Positions 44,188-52,044 of a stretch of 64,000 bases of DNA are shown piece after piece. Source of the stretch: Desulfovibrio sp. JC010 (GTDB lineage: Bacteria > Desulfobacterota > Desulfovibrionia > Desulfovibrionales > Desulfovibrionaceae); the NCBI RefSeq assembly GCF_010470675.1, contig NZ_VOIQ01000003.1:124001-188000 (forward strand). Direction: 5' to 3'. Below the pieces are notes generated by a model that was given only the letters and a program-made list of their open reading frames with translations, was not told the origin of the DNA and did not search any database. Every line of letters begins with the position of its first letter. Position 1 is the first letter of the stretch. A program made the position numbers and the translations under genes.

Positions 44188-45207
44188 CTATTTACCGAAA
44201 GAACACAGCGGGTAGCGGCAGGTGTCGCAACCGGCACAGAAACCGCCGTGGCCCAATTCGGCGATTTCAGCGCGGGTGGGGCGTTCGCCGGCCACAATCC
44301 GCGGAACTATAAGGTCGAAAATGCTGGCCCGGTAGTACATGACACAGCCCGGAAGACCGACGATGGGTACACCGTTCAGGTAACCGAGCATGAACATTAC
44401 TCCGGGAAAGGTGGGGGAGCCGTAGGTGACTATTTCAGCACCTGTGGCCCGGATGGATGCCGGGGTCTGGTCGTCGGGGTCGACGCTCATACCGCCGGTG
44501 ACCACCACCATCTGCGCTCCGTCATCAATTGCTTTGAGGATCGCGGTGCTGGTCATGTCGGGGTCATCGCTGACAAAGGTCTGACCCATGACTTCCGAAT
44601 TAAGCTGGGAAAATTTTTTGCGGATTACCGGACCGAATTTGTCCTTGATCCGGCCATGGTAGACTTCGCTTCCGGTGGTGATGAGGCCCACTTTGAGATT
44701 GCGGAAAGGCTTCACACTGACGATGGGACCGCAGTCGCGACAGATTTCCTCAACCTGTTCTATTTTACTCTCATCAATAACCAGCGGAACTACGCGGGTT
44801 CCGGCCACTTCGCGGGATTCAGTAATCTGTATTCCATTGTGCAGGGTGGCCACCACAACTTCGTCAATGGAGTTGATACGGTTTAAAGCCTCCACATTGA
44901 TGCAGAGCAGACCGGGGGAGGCAACCATGTTGATGCGTCCTTCACTGATGTCGGTGAGGGTGATTCCCGGACCGGCAGTTGCTTTGGCAATGCGTCTGGC
45001 GGCATCGTTTTCATGCAGCTGGCCTTCTTCAAGGGTCAGGATGTAGACGTGTTCCTTGCCGATCTCCAGAAGCACCGGAATATCATCCGGGGTGATGATG
45101 TGGCCTTTTTTAAAGGCGGGGCCTTTGAATTCGCCGGGGACGATGCGGGTCATATCTTGGCAGAGGACATTGCCGATGGCATCCTGAACAGGAACAGTTT
45201 TCATCAT
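44188..45207 (-). CDS. Molybdopterin-binding protein (MoeA/MogA-like) with cysteine-rich tail
   Basis: 339 residues. The C-terminal two-thirds holds the MoCF-binding fold (LITTGSEVYHGRI, VVVTGGMSVDPDDQTP, VVGLPGCVMYYRASIFD). The end reads GGFCAGCDTCRYPLCSFGK, four cysteines in CxxCxxC-x4-C spacing that could hold a metal or Fe-S cluster. Likely delivers or loads molybdenum cofactor for Mop. First gene below the sigma-54-like promoter, 69 bases above mop. Confidence 0.87.
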   Translation of the reverse strand: MMKTVPVQDAIGNVLCQDMTRIVPGEFKGPAFKKGHIITPDDIPVLLEIGKEHVYILTLEEGQLHENDAARRIAKATAGPGITLTDISEGRINMVASPGLLCINVEALNRINSIDEVVVATLHNGIQITESREVAGTRVVPLVIDESKIEQVEEICRDCGPIVSVKPFRNLKVGLITTGSEVYHGRIKDKFGPVIRKKFSQLNSEVMGQTFVSDDPDMTSTAILKAIDDGAQMVVVTGGMSVDPDDQTPASIRATGAEIVTYGSPTFPGVMFMLGYLNGVPIVGLPGCVMYYRASIFDLIVPRIVAGERPTRAEIAELGHGGFCAGCDTCRYPLCSFGK

Positions 45208-45440
45208 GAAATAAGGCTCCGGAGTGAAATAGGTTCGCTTTCTTCAATTTCCGCAAAGTCCTTGTTGAGTATATCAAAAAAGACATAATTAAAGATAATA
45301 GATCAGCGCGGAAATGCTTTTAAAAAATCATTATGATTTTGGGTTTTATATGTCCAAGTGGGAATAATAAGTCAAGTAACCCCAATATATTGGCGGTTTG
45401 GTATCGTTCCTTTTTGGACAAGCTTCTGCAGCCCTTGACG

Positions 45441-45456
45441 GGCAAGGGATGTGCAG
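45441..45456 (-). promoter_or_regulatory. Sigma-54-like promoter of the mop operon
   Basis: Minus strand CTGCAC-ATCCC-TTGCC. Against TGGCAC-N5-TTGC the first two bases differ, leaving the -24 GG as TG, but the -12 TTGC and spacing are exact. A leader of about 220 bases would precede the molybdopterin-binding gene. Weaker than the adh promoter. Confidence 0.55.
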
Positions 45457-45654
45457 AATCCACCTCAACTGAGTAAATCTTAAAGCAAAATTAGGTCCAA
45501 AATGACATAGTTAATGAAAACGGTGGTTTGGTGAAAAGATGATTTTTAAGACTGGATCAATATTTTTAAATTTTTTTTTACAGGTTTTTATTTGTCTGCT
45601 ATAATTTCAGGTTTAACATGTGAAAGTTCGCATAAAAAGCTGATTGTGTCGGGA

Positions 45655-45694
45655 GTGTGTCATTATGGGACAGTTGTCATGCGGATGTGTGTCA
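45655..45694. promoter_or_regulatory. Candidate enhancer sites upstream of the mop operon
   Basis: GTGTGTCATTATGG begins at 45655 and GTGTGTCAGA at 45687, 32 bases apart. The same two motifs, 31 bases apart, lie upstream of adh (25805 and 25836). About 200 bases above the sigma-54-like promoter. The first contains TGTC-N7-GACA, a dyad. Confidence 0.6.
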
Positions 45695-45704
45695 GAAGCA
45701 GACT

Positions 45705-45795
45705 GTGCAGAATGGAAACCGCGCTATGCAAGGCTGGATAAGGGTTTGTGCGGAACTGCAACGGTCATATTGGGGTTTGTGCAAAACGGAAACCT
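45705..45795. repeat. Three degenerate direct repeats
   Basis: GTGCAGAATGGAAACC (45705), GTGCGGAACTGCAACG (45748) and GTGCAAAACGGAAACC (45779) share the form GTGCNNAAYNGNAAC. Spacings 43 and 31 are near whole helical turns, as expected for protein sites on one DNA face. With the promoter and enhancer sites above, this is all I see in the 45208-45788 gap. Confidence 0.5.
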
Positions 45796-45832
45796 GCCGG
45801 GTTGAATCAGCGCGTTTCCCGGCAGGTTTTTG
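45789..45832. terminator. Terminator at the end of modABC
   Basis: AAACCTGCCGGG (45790-45801) pairs with CCCGGCAGGTTT (45818-45829). T-run on the plus side; T-rich on the minus side as well. Confidence 0.8.
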
Positions 45833-45881
45833 CTGAAATTATGGTTAACCGGAGTTGACCATGACAACCTGTTGGTTGACA

Positions 45882-46586
45882 TTACATATTGCCGACAAGC
45901 TCCAGATGGGGGCGCGGCTTTGTTTCAGCACAAAATTTATTGCGCTGACGTTCCAGCCATTGCGGTGATTCATGCCCGTTCTCCAAAACGAAGATGGAAT
46001 CGGCCAGATAGTAGGCCTCTTCCAGATCATGGGTAACGTGAATGATGGGGATATTCAGTTCGCTTTTCAGGGCGCGCAATTCTTTGCGCAACCCTTCGCG
46101 GGTGGCGATATCCAGCGCAGAGAAGGGTTCATCCAGCAACAACAGCACCGGCTCGCGGGCAAGGGCCTGACAGAAGGCCGCCCGCTGGCGTTCCCCGCCG
46201 GAGATGTTGGCCGGCTTGCTTTCAGCGATGTGCGAGATTCCGAATTTTTCCAGCAGCCCGGAAACACACTCTTTATCCACAGCGGCAAAAGCCACATTCT
46301 TGCGCACATTCAAGTGCGGGAAGAGGGTGTATTCCTGAAAAACAAGTCCCAGCCCGCGCTGCTGCGGCTTGGCAAAGTTTTTTGCGGCTGTATCCACCCA
46401 GATATTTCCGTCGAGGGAGATGGTTCCGGCATCCGGCTTTTCCAGCCCGGCGATGATGCGCACCAAGGTGCTTTTTCCGGCCCCGGACGGACCGACAATG
46501 GCGGTCAGGGTGCCGGGTTTACAGTCCAGATTTACGTCCAGTGCAAAGTTGGGCAACTGTTTACGGATATTTATCTTCAAAGTCAT
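45882..46586 (-). CDS. modC: Molybdate/tungstate ABC transporter ATP-binding protein
   Basis: 234 residues. Walker A GPSGAGKSTLV, Q-loop VFQEYTLF, signature NISGGERQRAAFCQAL, Walker B LLLLDEPFSALD, switch histidine THDLEE. It ends soon after the ATPase and lacks the C-terminal TOBE/Mop domain of E. coli ModC, so cytoplasmic oxyanion sensing must lie elsewhere, plausibly in the TunR-like regulator. ATG overlaps modB stop by 4 bases. Confidence 0.93.
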   Translation of the reverse strand: MTLKINIRKQLPNFALDVNLDCKPGTLTAIVGPSGAGKSTLVRIIAGLEKPDAGTISLDGNIWVDTAAKNFAKPQQRGLGLVFQEYTLFPHLNVRKNVAFAAVDKECVSGLLEKFGISHIAESKPANISGGERQRAAFCQALAREPVLLLLDEPFSALDIATREGLRKELRALKSELNIPIIHVTHDLEEAYYLADSIFVLENGHESPQWLERQRNKFCAETKPRPHLELVGNM

Positions 46587-47248
46587 ACTCTGCTCCGGCT
46601 GACACGGTTGAGTCGGTTGATGGCGAGTAAGGCCAGAAAGCTGACCGGGATGATTGCCAACGACATGTACATGGCGTCGTCGTAACGCATGGCTTCCACT
46701 GCTTCGTATATGGCGATGGAAGCGACCTTGGTGGAACCGGGGATGGAACCGCCGACCATGAGGATTACTCCGAATTCACCGAGGCTGTGGGCAAAGACCA
46801 GCATGGCCGAGGCCGCCAGACCGGGCAGACTGTTGGGCAGTACCACCCTGAAGAAGGTGGCGGTGGAAGAAAGCCCCAGCACAGCTGCGTTTTCCAGCAG
46901 CCGGATGTCCAGCTTTTCAAAGGCCGCACGCATGGGTTGCACTGCAAAGGGCAGATTGTAGACCAGCGAGGCCAGCAGGATTCCGGAAAAACTGAAAACC
47001 ATGCGTTCCCCGGTCAGGTCCCGCCAGAAACCTCCCAGCACTCCTTGCGGCCCCATAGCTATGAGCAGCCCGAAACCGAGAACCGTGGGCGGCAGGACCA
47101 TGGGCAGGGAAACAATCGCGTCAATGAAGGACTTGCCCCTGAAGTCAAGGAAGGCAAGGATGTATGCAATGGGCGCGGCTACAATGGGAATAAACAGGGT
47201 CGTGGCCACTGCAAGCTTGGCCGAGATATAAAGCGGGTAAAAATCCAT
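46583..47248 (-). CDS. modB: Molybdate/tungstate ABC transporter permease
   Basis: 221 residues with about five membrane helices. Carries the EAA loop of binding-protein-dependent permeases (ENAAVLGLSSTATFFRVVLPNSLPGL) and the ModB start LYISAKLAVATTLFIPIVAAP. Start overlaps the modA stop by one base. Confidence 0.94.
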   Translation of the reverse strand: MDFYPLYISAKLAVATTLFIPIVAAPIAYILAFLDFRGKSFIDAIVSLPMVLPPTVLGFGLLIAMGPQGVLGGFWRDLTGERMVFSFSGILLASLVYNLPFAVQPMRAAFEKLDIRLLENAAVLGLSSTATFFRVVLPNSLPGLAASAMLVFAHSLGEFGVILMVGGSIPGSTKVASIAIYEAVEAMRYDDAMYMSLAIIPVSFLALLAINRLNRVSRSRV

Positions 47249-47982
47249 TAGTCATACCCGTATTTTTTCTTGATGGTGCGTACTTCCGGGCTGGACAGGA
47301 AGTGTACAAATTTCCGGGCAGCTTCTTTATGTTCCGATGACTTGAGTACGCAGGCGGCCTGAATTACCGGAGGAGCCTGCTCCACAAGGTGGAAGCCGCC
47401 CTGCTTCCCGGTGGGGGTGAACATGGAGGAGTAGGCGCAAAATCCTGCATCCGCCGCCCCTGTGGATGTAAACTGGAAAGCCTGCGCAATGGTCTGGGCA
47501 AAGACCAGTTCCGGTTTTACCTGCTTCCACAGTTTTTCCTGTTTCAGAGCGGTCATGGCAGCACTGCCGTAAGGCGCGGTTTCAGTGTTGGCGATGGCTA
47601 TTTTATGGAGTTTCCCGCTTTTGACTGCTTCCTGCCAGCTTTTGCCGATTGTATCTTTATCAAGGGACCAGAAGACAACCTTGCCGACAGCATAAACAAA
47701 AGGAGTCTCGGCCAGTCCGTCTTTGAACAGTTTTTTAGGACGGCGTTCATCTGCAGCCAGAAAAAGATCAAAAGGTGCGCCGTTAACTATCTGGGCGTAA
47801 AGTTTCCCGGTGGATGTGTAGGTGGCCTGCATTTTTAATCCGCTGTTTTTTTCAAAAGCGGGGATGATTTCTTTCATGGCGGGCATGAAATTGGCGGCCT
47901 GTGCGATCATGAGGTCGGCTGCATTTGCCGAAAGGGGCAGTGTCAACAGCAGGGTGAGGATGAGTGCGCTGATCCGTTTCAT
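47248..47982 (-). CDS. modA: Periplasmic molybdate-binding protein
   Basis: 244 residues with a signal peptide (MKRISALILTLLLTLPLSANA-A). Mature start LMIAQAANFMPAMKEIIPAF, then TYTSTGKLYAQIVNGAPFDLFLAADERRPK, the ModA oxyanion-site pattern. Could bind tungstate too. First gene of modABC, divergent from the regulator gene, with a shared 136-base control region. Confidence 0.94.
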   Translation of the reverse strand: MKRISALILTLLLTLPLSANAADLMIAQAANFMPAMKEIIPAFEKNSGLKMQATYTSTGKLYAQIVNGAPFDLFLAADERRPKKLFKDGLAETPFVYAVGKVVFWSLDKDTIGKSWQEAVKSGKLHKIAIANTETAPYGSAAMTALKQEKLWKQVKPELVFAQTIAQAFQFTSTGAADAGFCAYSSMFTPTGKQGGFHLVEQAPPVIQAACVLKSSEHKEAARKFVHFLSSPEVRTIKKKYGYD

Positions 47983-48073
47983 TTTTAATTCTCCATTTTC
48001 AAATTGAGGTCTTCCTGAATTGGCTTTATCAGTATCTTATGTTTATGCAGGGGAAGGATAAATTTTCAAACCG

Positions 48074-48099
48074 GTCACGCGTTTATTTAAAAACGTGAC
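48074..48099. promoter_or_regulatory. Palindromic operator between modA and the regulator gene
   Basis: GTCACG (48074-48079) and CGTGAC (48094-48099), with TTTA and TAAA inner arms, form a 26-base dyad. It lies 20 bases above the regulator start and 92 above modA. Candidate binding site for the TunR-like protein itself. Confidence 0.55.
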
Positions 48100-48118
48100 T
48101 GCCCGAAGGGTTATTTCA

Positions 48119-49198
48119 GTGGTCAAAAAAGCAAAAGATAATCAGCTTTCAAACAGCGGGGAAACAAAACTTGCTCCTGCGGAAGTCTTTGATGTTCCTG
48201 ATAATATTCTCCATCTTGATGCGCGGGAGCTTAGCCTGCTGGAAGACGGTTTTCGCAGCTGGAAAGAGGGGACTGTGCGTGCGGACTATGTCCGTTCCCG
48301 CACCAGAGCCTTTTGTCTTTTTCTGATCCTGCGTCATAGCGGGGCCCGGCTGGGTGAAATTTTAAAGCTTGATGAGCGGCGGGATATTAACCTGGCAAGG
48401 GCTGTTGTCTACCTCGGACGGGAAGGCCGGAAGCGGGAAGTCCCTCTGCCGCAGTCTGTCTGCCGGGAACTTAAGGGCATGATTGACGGTCCCATGGGGG
48501 TCGGGCTTGAGGGCATGGTTTTTCATCTTGATCCCGGTTACGTGCGCAGAGTTTTTTACGAGCGGGCCGAGAAATGCGGTCTGGAGCGCAAAAAAGGTGC
48601 GCCTTCGGTACTGCGGCGTTCACGGGCAGTGGAAATGCTGCGCAACGGGGTGCCGCTGGGCGTGGTCCGCAAGGTGCTCGGACAGTCTTCCGCAGATCTC
48701 GCGGCGGTCTATCAGGAATGGTCTTCCGGGGATGTGAAGAATATTGTCCGGCGTATGGCTCTTGAGGAAAACGCGCTTAAATCAAGTGCCCGGAACACCT
48801 TTGCCGGTCAGGTCCGTTCGGTGAACCGGGACGGGGTGCTGGCCGATGTTGAGTTTGAAACCGCAGAAGGTGTTATCATCAGTTCGGTAATCACTCTGGA
48901 GAGTCTTTATAAGCTCGGACTTGAGCCGGGAATTTCGGTCTCAGCCACTGTAAAAGCACCGCTGGTGGCAGTGCGGCCTTTGAAAGGAAAAGGCACCAGC
49001 TCACGCAACTGTGTTCCGGCCAAAGTAACCTCCATCAAGCAGACCGAAGTACTGGCCGAGGTTTCCGGAGAAAGCTCCGGGGGAACCCAGATGTGCGCGT
49101 TGGTTACTTCATGGTCCATCGAGGAAGAAGGACTGTTTGACGGAGCGGACGTGGAATTTTGTTTTAAGGCTTTGTCTGTAGTGCTGCATGCGGTGTAA
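48119..49198 (+). CDS. tunR: TunR-like tungstate/molybdate regulator: recombinase-fold DNA-binding part plus two TOBE domains
   Basis: 359 residues from GTG 48119 (MVKKAKDNQLSNSG), with GAAGGG about eight bases upstream; GTG 48095 is also open. Residues about 30-220 have the tyrosine recombinase fold (LFLILRHSGARLGEILKLDE, LRNGVPLGVVRKVLGQSSADL), but the HxxR box reads LRRSRA and LGH is LGQ, so strand exchange is not expected. Residues about 225-359 hold two TOBE/Mop oxyanion-binding domains (RNTFAGQVRSVNRDG, RNCVPAKVTSIKQTEVLAEV). This matches TunR of D. vulgaris, which represses transport genes in response to tungstate. Confidence 0.85.
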   Translation: MVKKAKDNQLSNSGETKLAPAEVFDVPDNILHLDARELSLLEDGFRSWKEGTVRADYVRSRTRAFCLFLILRHSGARLGEILKLDERRDINLARAVVYLGREGRKREVPLPQSVCRELKGMIDGPMGVGLEGMVFHLDPGYVRRVFYERAEKCGLERKKGAPSVLRRSRAVEMLRNGVPLGVVRKVLGQSSADLAAVYQEWSSGDVKNIVRRMALEENALKSSARNTFAGQVRSVNRDGVLADVEFETAEGVIISSVITLESLYKLGLEPGISVSATVKAPLVAVRPLKGKGTSSRNCVPAKVTSIKQTEVLAEVSGESSGGTQMCALVTSWSIEEEGLFDGADVEFCFKALSVVLHAV

Positions 49199-49202
49199 GA
49201 GT

Positions 49203-49221
49203 GGGCAGGCACTGCCTGCCC
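49203..49221. terminator. Hairpin after the regulator gene
   Basis: GGGCAGGC (49203-49210) pairs with GCCTGCCC (49214-49221), only four bases after the stop codon. Weak T content follows. It lies between convergent genes. Confidence 0.5.
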
Positions 49222-49235
49222 GATACTTTATTAAA

Positions 49236-49733
49236 TTAGAATGGCTGCCCGCTATTGATCAGGAATTCCCCTTTAAGCAAACCATTGCCGTGCATTCTGA
49301 GCTTTTCGATAGCCCCTATCAGGGCTTTTCTGTGGCGGGAATCATCGGATTTCCATTCAATCACTGCGTGACCGTAAAAAGCATGTACCCCTATGTTCGC
49401 TGCATTGAATATTATACGCCGTGTTGCGTGGGCAGGAATATCAAATTGTCCAGTCCCGCTGGAAACTACGGTCGGGCCAGCATACACAGTCATCCCGGAT
49501 GTCACGGTATCGCCATTTTGGTCGTAGATAGTAATTAGGCATTGGACATTTTTATTGCTGATGTTTGAAAGATTTATAAAAGTCCATTCTCTGGATATAG
49601 AGCTGTTGTAGCCGGAATTAATACTGGGAACAATGGCGCAACCCTGAGCATCGAATGCTGTTTCAGCCATTGCTATCCCACTTGTTGCTATAGTTAAGAT
49701 CATTGCGAAAATTGCTTGCATCATCGTTTTCAT
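49236..49733 (-). CDS. Secreted hypothetical protein, 165 aa
   Basis: Signal peptide MKTMMQAIFAMILTIATSGIAMA-E, then a beta-rich, Ser/Asn/Thr-rich domain (WTFINLSNISNKNVQCLITI, FDIPAHATRRIIFNAANIGV). Two cysteines (AQGCAI and VQCLI) could form a disulfide. It has no anchor. Looks like a small surface or periplasmic beta-sandwich, unrecognised. Its ribosome site reads AGGAGA. Confidence 0.75.
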   Translation of the reverse strand: MKTMMQAIFAMILTIATSGIAMAETAFDAQGCAIVPSINSGYNSSISREWTFINLSNISNKNVQCLITIYDQNGDTVTSGMTVYAGPTVVSSGTGQFDIPAHATRRIIFNAANIGVHAFYGHAVIEWKSDDSRHRKALIGAIEKLRMHGNGLLKGEFLINSGQPF

Positions 49734-49929
49734 GAAATCTCCTGTTGAGTTGTATGTGATTTTATGTGCTTGTTGTTATTTTTTATCTACTGATATGTCA
49801 ACGGAGATGATTCTGCTTCAGGCATGCGGTGTGACTTTTTCTTTGTTCAAGTTCCATTTTATCATGTATAATTAGCCCCTGCTTGGCATAAATAACGTTG
49901 TGAGTTGTTTTTCCTAATGTGAACCACAG

Positions 49930-51084
49930 GTGGTGAGTGTGCGGTCTGTTTCAGTTTTATTTCTTTTTGTTGCGCTTGGCGCATTTTTCTTATTTCCGGT
50001 GCCTGCGTGCTGTGAAGCCGGGGAAGACTCGGTTGAGCCCATGGAAGTGGTCTTCATCAATCCCGGAAAATCCGATCCTGCAGATCCAACCGGCGGGTTC
50101 TGGCGGGAGGTCAGTTCTTTTATGCAGGCTGCTGCCGAAGATCTGGGCGTTGATCTCGAAATTATTTATACTGAACGCAATCACATATTAATGCGCAAAA
50201 AAGCGGAAGAAGTGCTTAACCGCAAGTCTTTGCCTGATTACTTGGTCGTAGTGAATGAAAAGCTTGCGGCGGGTAAAATTATCGCCGATGCGGACGGGAA
50301 GGAGGTTAAGGTCTTCAACCTCCTGCTGGATTTTTATGGTGATCAGGCTGCAGAACTGGGTAAGCCAAGAGAAAAGTATAAGCATTGGATAGGCGGGCTG
50401 GTCCCGGACAACCGCTGGGCCGGGTATAATCTGGCAAAAGAACTGCTGGAGAAAGCCAAGAAGCAGGGGATGGCTGAAGACAAAATCAGGCTTCTTCCCA
50501 TTGCCGGGGATTACGCCACTCAGGCGACTCTGCTCCGAAATGAGGGCTTGGCTTATGCCCGTGCCGATTTTTTTGATGCAAAATTTTTTCCCGAAATTCA
50601 TTGTCTTTGGCGCAAAGACCAAGCCTATGAGCTGGTAACAAAATTTTTGAATCGGAACCCGGAAGTAAATGTTATCTGGGCTGCCAATGACCCCATGGCC
50701 CTTGGGGCTATTGAGGGGATAAAGAAGAGCGGTTTTGTTCCGGGTAAAGATATTCTGGTTGGTGGAATCAACTGGGACAAACCTGCGCTTGAGGCGGTGA
50801 AAAACGGCAGTCTTGCCCTTTCCGTCGGCGGGCATTTCATGACCGGAGGTTGGGGGCTGGTCATGCTTTATGATTATCACCATGGGCATGATTTTTCCGG
50901 GAAAGGCGGCCCCATGGTCAGAAAGAGAATTTTCGGTGTGATTGATGACCGGAATGTTGGTCTTTTTTTAAAAAGATTCGGTTCACGTGACTGGTCCGGA
51001 ATTGATTTCAGGAGATTTTCCAAAGCCTGCAATGATTCTCTGCAGGAGTATGATTTTTCCGTGCAGGCTTTGCTGGGTAATTAA
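49930..51084 (+). CDS. Periplasmic sugar-binding-type protein (type I fold)
   Basis: About 384 residues; start is one of three nearby GTG codons (49930, 49933, 49939), with AGGTGGTG upstream of the last. Signal peptide ends near PACCEA, cysteine-containing, so lipoprotein processing is possible but the lipobox is poor. The mature part has the type I binding-protein order: VVFINPGKSDPADPTGGFW, NVIWAANDPMALGAIEGIKKSG, ILVGGINWDKPALEAVKNGS. No permease or kinase beside it. Ligand unknown. Confidence 0.82.
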   Translation: MVSVRSVSVLFLFVALGAFFLFPVPACCEAGEDSVEPMEVVFINPGKSDPADPTGGFWREVSSFMQAAAEDLGVDLEIIYTERNHILMRKKAEEVLNRKSLPDYLVVVNEKLAAGKIIADADGKEVKVFNLLLDFYGDQAAELGKPREKYKHWIGGLVPDNRWAGYNLAKELLEKAKKQGMAEDKIRLLPIAGDYATQATLLRNEGLAYARADFFDAKFFPEIHCLWRKDQAYELVTKFLNRNPEVNVIWAANDPMALGAIEGIKKSGFVPGKDILVGGINWDKPALEAVKNGSLALSVGGHFMTGGWGLVMLYDYHHGHDFSGKGGPMVRKRIFGVIDDRNVGLFLKRFGSRDWSGIDFRRFSKACNDSLQEYDFSVQALLGN

Positions 51085-51134
51085 ATCGGAATGATAAGAT
51101 TTCAGATTGTTCTTGTAGACAATTTTTTCTTGTG

Positions 51135-51154
51135 TTAGTAGTAATTGTTACTAA
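51135..51154 (+). promoter_or_regulatory. Palindrome upstream of thiol peroxidase
   Basis: TTAGTA (51135-51140) and TACTAA (51149-51154) flank GTAATTGT, an AT-rich dyad 24 bases above the tpx start. Resembles the size and position of a peroxide-responsive operator (PerR/Fur superfamily), but the match to TTATAAT-N-ATTATAA is only partial. Confidence 0.35.
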
Positions 51155-51177
51155 TTAAAACAAACGGAGTAAATACC

Positions 51178-51693
51178 ATGAATGAAAGAACAGGTGTAAT
51201 CACTTTCCAGTCCAATCCCCTGACCCTCCTCGGCAATGAAATCAAGGTGGGCGACAAAGCTCCCAAATTCACCGCAACTGATAACGGCCTTGCTCCCAAA
51301 GCTCTGGCTGATTTCGCAGGCAAAGTGCTGATCATCAGTGCTGTTCCTTCCCTTGATACCCCTGTGTGCGACATGGAAACACGCAGGTTCAACAACGAAG
51401 CTGCAAATCTCGGCGATGATATCAAAATTCTGACCCTGTCCATGGACCTTCCTTTTGCTCAGGCCCGCTGGTGCGGTGCTGCCGGCGTAGAAGCTGTGCA
51501 GACTCTTTCCGATCACGCAAGTGCATCTTTCGGCGAAGCGTACGGAGTGCTGATCAAGGAGTTGCGCCTGCTCAGCCGCGCTGTTTTCGTAGTCGATAAG
51601 TCCGGCACTGTGCAGTATGTTCAGTACGTAAGTGAGATAACCGAGGAACCGGATTATGATGCAGCTTTAGAGGCTGCTAAGAAGCTGGTTTAA
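51178..51693 (+). CDS. tpx: Thiol peroxidase (atypical 2-Cys peroxiredoxin)
   Basis: 171 residues from ATG 51178 (MNERTGVITFQSNPLTLLG) with CGGAGT upstream. Peroxidatic cysteine in SAVPSLDTPVCDMETRRF and resolving cysteine in ARWCGAAGVEAV, the Tpx pair. Reduces peroxides with thioredoxin in the cytoplasm. Followed by its own terminator. Confidence 0.95.
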   Translation: MNERTGVITFQSNPLTLLGNEIKVGDKAPKFTATDNGLAPKALADFAGKVLIISAVPSLDTPVCDMETRRFNNEAANLGDDIKILTLSMDLPFAQARWCGAAGVEAVQTLSDHASASFGEAYGVLIKELRLLSRAVFVVDKSGTVQYVQYVSEITEEPDYDAALEAAKKLV

Positions 51694-51717
51694 TAGATCA
51701 AATTGATAAAATCAAAA

Positions 51718-51750
51718 GGCTCCCGCTATCCGGCAGGAGTCTTTTCTTAT
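51718..51750 (+). terminator. Terminator of tpx
   Basis: GGCTCC (51718-51723) pairs with GGAGTC (51736-51741, one G-T pair), followed by TTTTCTT. Confidence 0.75.
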
Positions 51751-51802
51751 TTAAGGCTTGACCGCAAAATATGTGCTAAGCTAAAGAAAAACCTTACCAA
51801 AA

Positions 51803-51878
51803 GCCAACGTAGCTCAGTCGGTAGAGCAGCTGATTCGTAACCAGCAGGCCGGGCGTTCAATTCGCCTCGTTGGCTCCA
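51803..51878 (+). tRNA. tRNA-Thr (anticodon CGT)
   Basis: 76 bases with encoded CCA. Acceptor arms GCCAACG/CGTTGGC, D arm GCTC/GAGC, anticodon loop TTCGTAA giving CGT, T arm GGGCG/CGCCT with loop TTCAATT. The anticodon stem has an A-C mismatch at its last pair (positions 31 and 39), next to the loop. An integrase-bearing element begins immediately downstream, so the 3' part of this gene may be supplied by the element. Confidence 0.9.
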
Positions 51879-51890
51879 TGAAAAAGTTAA

Positions 51891-51927
51891 GCCTCACAGT
51901 GTGTTATTGCATTGTGAGGCTTTCTTT
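51891..51927 (+). terminator. Terminator after tRNA-Thr
   Basis: GCCTCACA (51891-51898) pairs with TGTGAGGC (51913-51920), followed by TTTCTTT. Twelve bases after the CCA end. Confidence 0.85.
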
Positions 51928-51948
51928 GTGTGGGCCGAAAAGTGGCTG

Positions 51949-51971
51949 TGTACGCAAATTGTACGCAAAAT
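51949..51971. repeat. Tandem direct repeat, candidate integrase arm site
   Basis: TGTACGCAAATT (51949-51960) followed by TGTACGCAAAAT (51960-51971), sharing one base. Lies between tRNA-Thr and the integrase gene, where arm-type integrase sites are expected. Confidence 0.5.
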
Positions 51972-52044
51972 TCAATTTTGGTGACGGTTGTGGTGGCGGT
52001 TTGAACAGCTTGGGCCGCGTACATTTGGACAATATGCTGGGAAA

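Noticed and set aside
42934-44886. 650-codon open frame on the plus strand opposite mop and the molybdopterin-binding gene
   Set aside because: Antisense shadow of strongly supported genes; composition is Gly/Phe/Val-rich with no known motif, typical of a mirrored codon-biased gene.
45350-45421. Inverted pair TGTCCAA/TTGGACA in the mop leader as a regulatory structure
   Set aside because: Only seven bases at 56-base separation, AT-rich between; too weak to list as a feature.
48119-49198. A working integrase at this locus
   Set aside because: The catalytic HxxR and LGH boxes are altered and two TOBE domains follow; regulator is the better reading.
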